This document shows, in pieces, positions 6,782 to 11,360 of a stretch of DNA of 11,360 nucleotides (within the stretch, counting starts at the first letter, position 1; every line of letters begins with the position of its first letter). The DNA is taken from NCBI GenBank assembly GCA_001464165.1, contig LNEX01000319.1, positions 1-11,360 on the forward strand. Reading direction: 5' to 3'. This stretch comes from a bacterium Ga0077546. GTDB lineage: Bacteria > Cyanobacteriota > Vampirovibrionia > Obscuribacterales > Obscuribacteraceae. The notes under the pieces were generated by a model that was not told the DNA's origin, made no database searches, and saw only the letters and a list, made by a program, of their open reading frames with translations. Position numbers and translations under genes: made by a program.

Positions 6782-8437
6782 CTATAGATATCGGAAAAGC
6801 AGGAGGCTGTGAATTTGTGGTGAGTTTGGGCCTGAGCGTACTAGTTGGAAGCTCACCTGTGAAACGGGATAGACGTAGTTTTTGGCGATCATCGTCGACG
6901 AATGTGCTGTTGATTGGGGCTTTATTCCGGGCTCTTCTAATATAAAGGCAGGTTCACCAAATTTGCCTTTCATTGAGGGCAATTCGTCATTGATGGCTAC
7001 ACCTAGTCCGGCCGGTACATAGTTTTGGTTGAAAATTCGGAACGCTTCCGTGCGACCATTGCGCAAATAGACTTGTAGTATAGGAGTCTGTTGCTGGTCT
7101 AGTAGAGTCCAGACTTTCCACCCTGAAATAAACGAGCGGCTGAGATTGCCTCGATTTTTGAAGAATTTGGCTGTGTCTGCTTCAGTCGCCCCTAGCGGTA
7201 AGCCATTAATGCCATGCACTGTGCTTGGTGGCAAGAAGGCAACTTGCAATGCCGCCCCCTCTTGTTGTGCTTCCAGTGCAATTTCGTTGTCTGAGACAAT
7301 AGAAGGCGGTGAGCTGTTTTGTAACTTTGCGCTCTTGAGCTTCTGTCTGTAAGTGGCTTTGCCTTCGCTGAGCTGATCTACTAAGATAGCCCCTGGACTG
7401 GCCGATGGAAGATCTTTGGCGTTTTCCTTCGGGCTGTCTCTGGGTGTCTCTTTCATATGCTCGCGCACGTATTTGAAAAGACCTGGTTGCTCCGTTGGCC
7501 GAATGATACCATTGGCTGTTTCTTCTGCTTTTATGGGGCTTTGCTTTCTACCCAAATTAACAGAATCTTCCATTAGATTGATTCCCCGCTCTAGGCTTCT
7601 GCTGTTCGTTGTCACGGCCGGGGTCGCCGGTGGGTTGGCTGTCTTGCCAAACTCGCGTATGTAGGTTTTCTCCGCGAAGCCCGGTTGTGCTGCCGAACTG
7701 GTGCTTGACGGGCCAGCGAATATCTTTACCGCTGAATCATCTCTGCTTCTTGAACTGTTGTATGTATCGCCGTCGCTTTTTCTTTCTGGCTCACTCCTGC
7801 TGCTCTCTGCTTGAGGAGACGCTCCTCCAAGACCTGCAGCTGAGCCTTTCTCTTCGCGCTTCTCGTCGCGACCTTCACCCTTGTAAAATGCCTTTTTCTG
7901 AGGCGCCATGGCAATGGTGACACCTTGTATAGGTATGAACTTGTCTGTTGAGGTTTTGCGACTAACTGTTCTTGGTCTAATTGCTAGGGCCGGATCTGTA
8001 TATTGATTGTTTATCGTGTTGCCAAACTGGTTGTTGCGGCTTTGAAAATTAGCTCCAGAATTATTTTGGACACCTGCAAGCAGTTGTGATTGGCTGTCGC
8101 GGTCAAATCCTGACTTGTTTTTGCTGGCAGCCAGTAAGCGAGTGTCGTTCTTTAAGGCTAGTTGCGGTTCGTTGCCGAGTCTGGCAAAAATGCCTACCAG
8201 TAACTTGACTCCAGATTCGGCCCGCGAGAATTCGCCCAGTGGCGAACTTGATGAATTCGATTGCGATATTTCGCTAGGCTTTGTTGTTGATTTGACTGCT
8301 CTTGAAACATTATCTTTGCATTGTCCTGGTGCCACCAATGTTGTCAGATATATGGCTGCACATGCAAGGGAGACCGTCAGAGCAAGTCTGGTGGTGCTGG
8401 TTTCATTCGTTTCTCGATTGCGCATGGCTTTCATCAT
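6782..8437 (-). CDS. Exported protein of unknown function, third gene of the kinase/regulator operon
   Basis: Not recognised as a named family. The 551-residue protein starts with a basic segment and a hydrophobic stretch (about 17-36, RLALTVSLACAAIYLTTLV) typical of a signal peptide or N-terminal anchor. C40 follows in APGQC, but the -1 Gln does not fit a lipobox, so a lipoprotein is unlikely. Residues 40-400 are Ser/Asn/Lys/Glu-rich with little hydrophobic core and are probably disordered. The C-terminal 145 residues look folded: GINGLPLGATEADTAKFF, a W-containing strand, LQVYLRNGRTEAFRIF, then GLGVAINDELPSMKGKFGEP. These halves resemble the 'G-hydrophobic-G, short helix, strand with NG turn' pattern of BamE/SmpA-like domains; this is inference from pattern only. 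The start is the first of two adjacent ATG codons, 3 bases after the response-regulator stop, so translation is probably coupled and the gene shares that transcript. No Shine-Dalgarno lies at normal spacing. Confidence 0.75.
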   Translation of the reverse strand: MMKAMRNRETNETSTTRLALTVSLACAAIYLTTLVAPGQCKDNVSRAVKSTTKPSEISQSNSSSSPLGEFSRAESGVKLLVGIFARLGNEPQLALKNDTRLLAASKNKSGFDRDSQSQLLAGVQNNSGANFQSRNNQFGNTINNQYTDPALAIRPRTVSRKTSTDKFIPIQGVTIAMAPQKKAFYKGEGRDEKREEKGSAAGLGGASPQAESSRSEPERKSDGDTYNSSRSRDDSAVKIFAGPSSTSSAAQPGFAEKTYIREFGKTANPPATPAVTTNSRSLERGINLMEDSVNLGRKQSPIKAEETANGIIRPTEQPGLFKYVREHMKETPRDSPKENAKDLPSASPGAILVDQLSEGKATYRQKLKSAKLQNSSPPSIVSDNEIALEAQQEGAALQVAFLPPSTVHGINGLPLGATEADTAKFFKNRGNLSRSFISGWKVWTLLDQQQTPILQVYLRNGRTEAFRIFNQNYVPAGLGVAINDELPSMKGKFGEPAFILEEPGIKPQSTAHSSTMIAKNYVYPVSQVSFQLVRSGPNSPQIHSLLLFRYL

Positions 8438-8440
8438 TTA

Positions 8441-9157
8441 TTAGGTTGGTGCGCCTTCTGATAGTTTGGCTTCCCAATCGTCGAGTTCCGATTGATTGAT
8501 TAAGCCGCGACGATTGGAGAGGTAAACCGCCCGGCAGCGTTGATTGAACTCAGTTTCATGTCCCTCACTTCGTCCGGGGATACCGAGCTTGGCGTAGAGC
8601 GACTTTAGTCTTGATTGTACGGCTTTCTCAGTCAAGTAGAGCTTTCTGGCGATTGCATGGTCTGTCATTCCGAGGGCAATACAAATGAGGGCCTCGTATT
8701 CGGCTGGTGTCAAGGAGGTGGCCCGGTTTTGTGTGCGTTGAATGACCCGGGCGATACCTGGATGTACCCAGCAATCACCAGAGAGAACAGCCTTAGCCGC
8801 TTCTACTACTTGCTCGTCAGAAGCACTTTTTAGGACATAGCCGAAAGCGCCGTTGGGTGGCACCACTTTCCAGAGCTGACGAACATAGACTTCGTCTGAA
8901 AAGTTAGAGAGAATGATGACGCCTGTTTCAGGCAGTTGTTTGAGAATTTGTTCGGCCGCTTTGATGCCTGAAAGCTGGGGCATCTTGATGTCGAGGAATA
9001 CTAGTTGTGGTTTGTATTTCTGACTGAGTTCGACCGCTTCAAGACCGTCGTGGCCTTCGTAGATGGCTCCGGCATATGGGGCTCCTAAATGTTGCGTGAG
9101 CAAATTTTTGAGCCAAATTCTGTCACGTTCTTCATCATCAACAATCAATATACTCAT
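8441..9157 (-). CDS. NarL/FixJ-type two-component response regulator
   Basis: This 238-residue protein is a DNA-binding response regulator. The receiver domain (1-125) has the acidic pair D7-D8 in ILIVDDEE, phosphoacceptor D56 in LVFLDIKMP, S84 in IILSNFSD at the Thr/Ser switch position, and K110 in YVLKSAS. A few extra residues (KVVPPNGAF) lie before the last receiver strand compared with standard NarL proteins. The LuxR/GerE helix-turn-helix spans about 148-195, with LTPAEYEALICIALGMTDHAIARKL and recognition helix TEKAVQSRLKSLYAKLGI. A C-terminal extension of about 40 residues follows, ending in an acidic helix. It starts one base after the histidine kinase stop and ends 3 bases before the exported-protein gene, so it is most likely phosphorylated by the upstream kinase and its targets may include this operon. 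An AGAGGA lies 17 bases before the ATG, too far to be convincing. Confidence 0.95.
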   Translation of the reverse strand: MSILIVDDEERDRIWLKNLLTQHLGAPYAGAIYEGHDGLEAVELSQKYKPQLVFLDIKMPQLSGIKAAEQILKQLPETGVIILSNFSDEVYVRQLWKVVPPNGAFGYVLKSASDEQVVEAAKAVLSGDCWVHPGIARVIQRTQNRATSLTPAEYEALICIALGMTDHAIARKLYLTEKAVQSRLKSLYAKLGIPGRSEGHETEFNQRCRAVYLSNRRGLINQSELDDWEAKLSEGAPT

Positions 9158-9158
9158 A

Positions 9159-11099
9159 TTAGGTACTATTTTTATCCTCTTTTGAAATTGGAATAGACAA
9201 GCTTACCTGGGTGCCTGTATCAAAACATTCTGGTTTCTTCCATTCTACTTGGGCTCCGATGAGCTGTGCTCGTTGTCTGATATTGACTAGACCATGAGCA
9301 TCTTTGCGGATGCTGCTGAAGTCTATGCCTTTGCCATTGTCAGTAATTGTAATGCGGAGATTGTCTCCCTCTGCGCCGATAGAGAGTTTGACGAGATTAG
9401 CGTGGGCGTGCTTTTGCACGTTGTTTAATGATTCTTGGACAATGCGGTAGAGCTGTAAGCGCGTAAATTTATTGAAGCCATAGTCGTCTTCTGAGTCACC
9501 ATCAACAAAATCAACGTGAATCAATTTCTCTCGCGATAGAATAGCAAGCAGGTTTTCTAGAGCAGGCTTGAATCCCATGGTTTCGAGCACAGACGGGTGC
9601 AAGTCGTTTATGACGCGACGCATCTCTGAAATAGCACCATCAAGTTTTTCTCTCATTTCAACTGGCACTGAACTCTCAGACATTTCTGGCGCATGGGCTA
9701 GGCGATCAGCCATCCTCGCTACGGCTGACAGGGCTGGAAGAGTTTCATCGTGCAAATCTTCGGCGATGCGCTGACGTTCTTCTTCTGCTCGAACTTGCAT
9801 GTTCTCTCTGGCCAGCGCTAGTTCTTTGTTGCGCAAACGTAAATCGGTATCAAGGTAAATTAAGGTGCCAAAGATATAGGTGAGCATTAGCACTGCTAGT
9901 AGTGGCAGTACGGGAAACTGCAAGTTGAACCACTGGAAGGCAATTTGTGTCAGTAGCATCAGCACCATTGCTGTGCAGAGAAAAGCGGCTGTGCGTCTAC
10001 CCATAGGCAGAACAGATGCGACTGTTCCTAAGGCTGCTCCAAGCAGGAGCAAGATATGGTGCAATATTGAACGAGGAAAGGAGACTATTGCTTCATTGTT
10101 GTGCAGTGTGCTGATCGCTTCTGCTTGAATGAGAACGTTCGGCGCCTTGGCCTGCAGCGGTGTGCGCACCGGTGGCGTGTTATCTATTTTTTGACTAAAA
10201 TTGGTACCAATCATTACTACTTTTCCCGCGAATACGCTGGGATCAATGGCGTCGCGAATAATTTGAGAGACTTTGTAAGTTGGATATTTGGTGCCTGAGA
10301 ACTTGATATAAATTGGTAGCTCTTCTTTCGTAAATGAAGAAATCTGTGCTTTTGAAGGACCTACTCCTACCCTTGATGACATCAGTGGTGCCAATACTTC
10401 TGGTAGCGATTCGAAAGCTTCGCCCGAGGCAGATAGGCCGCGGGTATATTCGGCCAAGCCTTGAGGCAGGATATCTAAGGCTGGTGACATTTCGGTCGAG
10501 CGGTCGGAAGGCATGAAAATATTGGCTGAAATAGGCATGCGGCAAACTAAGCCGCTAGATTCTTTAATTAGATGATCGTAAGCACAAGTTAATACACTCT
10601 TGCGTAGTTCGCTTGCCGGAAAATCATTGGGATTGTCTAGATTGCCCGAAAGAGCAAGGACAATGTTGTTGCGATTTTGCTTTAAGGCCTTTACCAGGGA
10701 TGGGTCAGCTTTTCCACTCAAATCTATGTCTAGCACTACCAGTAGTGGATTACCCGATTCAACTATCGGAATAAGCTTGGCCAATACCGCCTGCACTGGC
10801 TGTGGCCCACCTTCTATTGCCTCTCCTTCGAGATCGAACTGGTCGTCATCGTCATAAGTAATGATGGCTATGTCCTGTGCCCTAGTTTCCGAGTCTGCCG
10901 CCCCGCCCAGAGCAGGCGCTACTAGTTTCAGAGTGCGAGCAAGCTCGTAACCTGTTTTGTAGCGGTCGAGCACAGGAGACTCCGCTAGTAGGATGGTTGC
11001 AAGGCCGCCGGCCGCCGCGCCCCATGTCAGGCGCTGAAAGAGCAAGCCATCTCTTCGCAGTGCTGATGGTCCTGGAGCTCTAATTAGGCGAAGCCGCAT
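9159..11099 (-). CDS. Membrane CHASE2-domain sensor histidine kinase (NarL-partner, HisKA_3 class)
   Basis: The 646-residue kinase has one N-terminal membrane segment (about 24-40), then an extracytoplasmic CHASE2 sensor (about 45-340). CHASE2 features are DIAIITYDDDD (76-86), LLVVLDIDLSGKADPSLVKAL (119-139) and FAGKVVMIGTNFSQKIDNTPP (290-310). Three more membrane segments follow (about 345-364, 370-391, 396-416), the usual CHASE2 arrangement. A coiled helix (417-445) leads to the HisKA_3 domain: phosphoacceptor H450 in ERQRIAEDLHDE. The ATPase domain has an N box (QESLNNVQKHAHA, 555-567), G1 DNGKG (587-591) and a HGLVNIRQRA box (602-611). All catalytic residues are present. Family knowledge says such kinases phosphorylate NarL-type regulators, and one is encoded one base downstream. 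The ligand is unknown. The start is fixed by a GAGGA ribosome site, the clearest in the window, and by the basic residues before the first membrane helix. Confidence 0.95.
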   Translation of the reverse strand: MRLRLIRAPGPSALRRDGLLFQRLTWGAAAGGLATILLAESPVLDRYKTGYELARTLKLVAPALGGAADSETRAQDIAIITYDDDDQFDLEGEAIEGGPQPVQAVLAKLIPIVESGNPLLVVLDIDLSGKADPSLVKALKQNRNNIVLALSGNLDNPNDFPASELRKSVLTCAYDHLIKESSGLVCRMPISANIFMPSDRSTEMSPALDILPQGLAEYTRGLSASGEAFESLPEVLAPLMSSRVGVGPSKAQISSFTKEELPIYIKFSGTKYPTYKVSQIIRDAIDPSVFAGKVVMIGTNFSQKIDNTPPVRTPLQAKAPNVLIQAEAISTLHNNEAIVSFPRSILHHILLLLGAALGTVASVLPMGRRTAAFLCTAMVLMLLTQIAFQWFNLQFPVLPLLAVLMLTYIFGTLIYLDTDLRLRNKELALARENMQVRAEEERQRIAEDLHDETLPALSAVARMADRLAHAPEMSESSVPVEMREKLDGAISEMRRVINDLHPSVLETMGFKPALENLLAILSREKLIHVDFVDGDSEDDYGFNKFTRLQLYRIVQESLNNVQKHAHANLVKLSIGAEGDNLRITITDNGKGIDFSSIRKDAHGLVNIRQRAQLIGAQVEWKKPECFDTGTQVSLSIPISKEDKNST

Positions 11100-11104
11100 T
11101 GCTT

Positions 11105-11109
11105 TCCTC
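11105..11109 (-). promoter_or_regulatory. Shine-Dalgarno site of the histidine kinase gene
   Basis: Minus-strand GAGGA lies 5 bases before the ATG at 11099 (GAGGAAAGCAATG). It is the only clear, normally spaced ribosome site in the window and supports this start for the first gene of the sensory operon. Confidence 0.75.
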
Positions 11110-11141
11110 GAAACAAAACTAATACTGATAGATTTGCTTCA

Positions 11142-11170
11142 AGAGTAGTCTAGCCTGACTTGCTTGGCAA
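11142..11170 (-). promoter_or_regulatory. Candidate promoter for the kinase/regulator/exported-protein operon
   Basis: On the minus strand TTGCCA (11165-11170) matches the -35 consensus at five of six bases. After a 17-base spacer, TACTCT (11142-11147) matches the -10 box at only three of six. Transcription would begin about 35 bases before the kinase start. The position is right and the -10 is poor, so confidence is low. Confidence 0.3.
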
Positions 11171-11179
11171 ATATCTAGG

Positions 11180-11225
11180 AAAAAGCCTGAGGTTGGTCGG
11201 GACTTTTCCTTGTTCTCCAAGGCTT
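11180..11225 (-). terminator. Possible bulged hairpin terminator upstream of the kinase operon
   Basis: Read on the minus strand, AAGCC-TTGG (11217-11225) can pair with CCAA and GGCTT, separated by a five-base bulge (CCTCA), followed by a T run (TTTTT, 11180-11184). It could end transcription entering from a gene to the right of the window. The bulge and long loop make it uncertain. Confidence 0.25.
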
Positions 11226-11360
11226 AGTCGACTGATTGAGGCACAGTATTTACCCTGGGTCTACTAATGGCTATACCCCAGGTGCGGATGGTGGCTTCTC
11301 CGGCCGAAATTTGTCTGGCCAACGGCTACATTTGCTTTAGGCCAGGAAATTATCTTGACG
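11226..11360. other. Right-edge stretch with no supported gene
   Basis: Two short open stretches run off the edge: plus strand from ATG 11267 (31 codons, no stop before 11360) and minus strand ending in TAG at 11264-11266 (31 codons). Neither resembles a known protein and neither is long enough to decide. A gene fragment here is possible but cannot be assigned. Confidence 0.3.

Noticed and set aside
11304..11322. GGCC-GGCC pairing around GAAATTTGTCT as a hairpin
   Set aside because: The stem is only four pairs and GGCC is self-complementary, so this is weak and not followed by a T run.
11267..11360. Plus-strand open frame from ATG 11267 to the window edge
   Set aside because: Only 31 codons, no ribosome site, and no similarity recognised; an equally long minus-strand frame overlaps it.

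Overview
The window reads like chromosomal backbone of a bacterium near the cyanobacterial line, most like the non-photosynthetic Vampirovibrionia/'Melainabacteria' (for example Obscuribacterales). The basis is indirect: mid-range GC, a cyanobacteria-like DnaX core with a long low-complexity linker, a CHASE2 histidine kinase, and few start codons with a Shine-Dalgarno sequence. No 16S rRNA or other decisive marker is present, so the placement is tentative. No tRNA, rRNA, insertion sequence, CRISPR array or phage gene was seen.

Layout. All genes but one lie on the minus strand. From right to left in transcription order, the first block is a sensory operon: a membrane CHASE2 histidine kinase (9159-11099), a NarL-type response regulator (8441-9157) and an unrecognised exported protein (6782-8437). 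The gaps between these genes are only 1 and 3 bases. After 222 bases comes a housekeeping block: an adenine deaminase-type amidohydrolase (5579-6559) and the DNA polymerase III clamp-loader subunit dnaX (3202-5502). A small plus-strand acylphosphatase gene (2882-3157) converges on dnaX and diverges from a large unusual J-domain protein gene (537-2732). That gene lies 6 bases upstream of der (530 to beyond the left edge).

Working together. The kinase and regulator should form a cognate pair, and the exported protein is plausibly their partner or an operon-linked output. Adenine deaminase (purine salvage), DnaX (replication), Der (50S ribosome assembly) and the J-domain protein look like chromosomal housekeeping genes that happen to be adjacent.

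The most notable observation is damage to two highly conserved small protein regions about 2.5 kb apart. der lacks roughly 40 bases covering switch I, with a frameshift. The acylphosphatase lacks about 11 residues in frame, including the catalytic asparagine loop. Either the assembly contains small false deletions or this lineage carries real lesions, one of them in a normally essential gene. The best candidates for undescribed biology are the J-domain protein, which combines an N-terminal helical region, a coiled coil, a long disordered part and a C-terminal J-domain, and the kinase/regulator/exported-protein operon.
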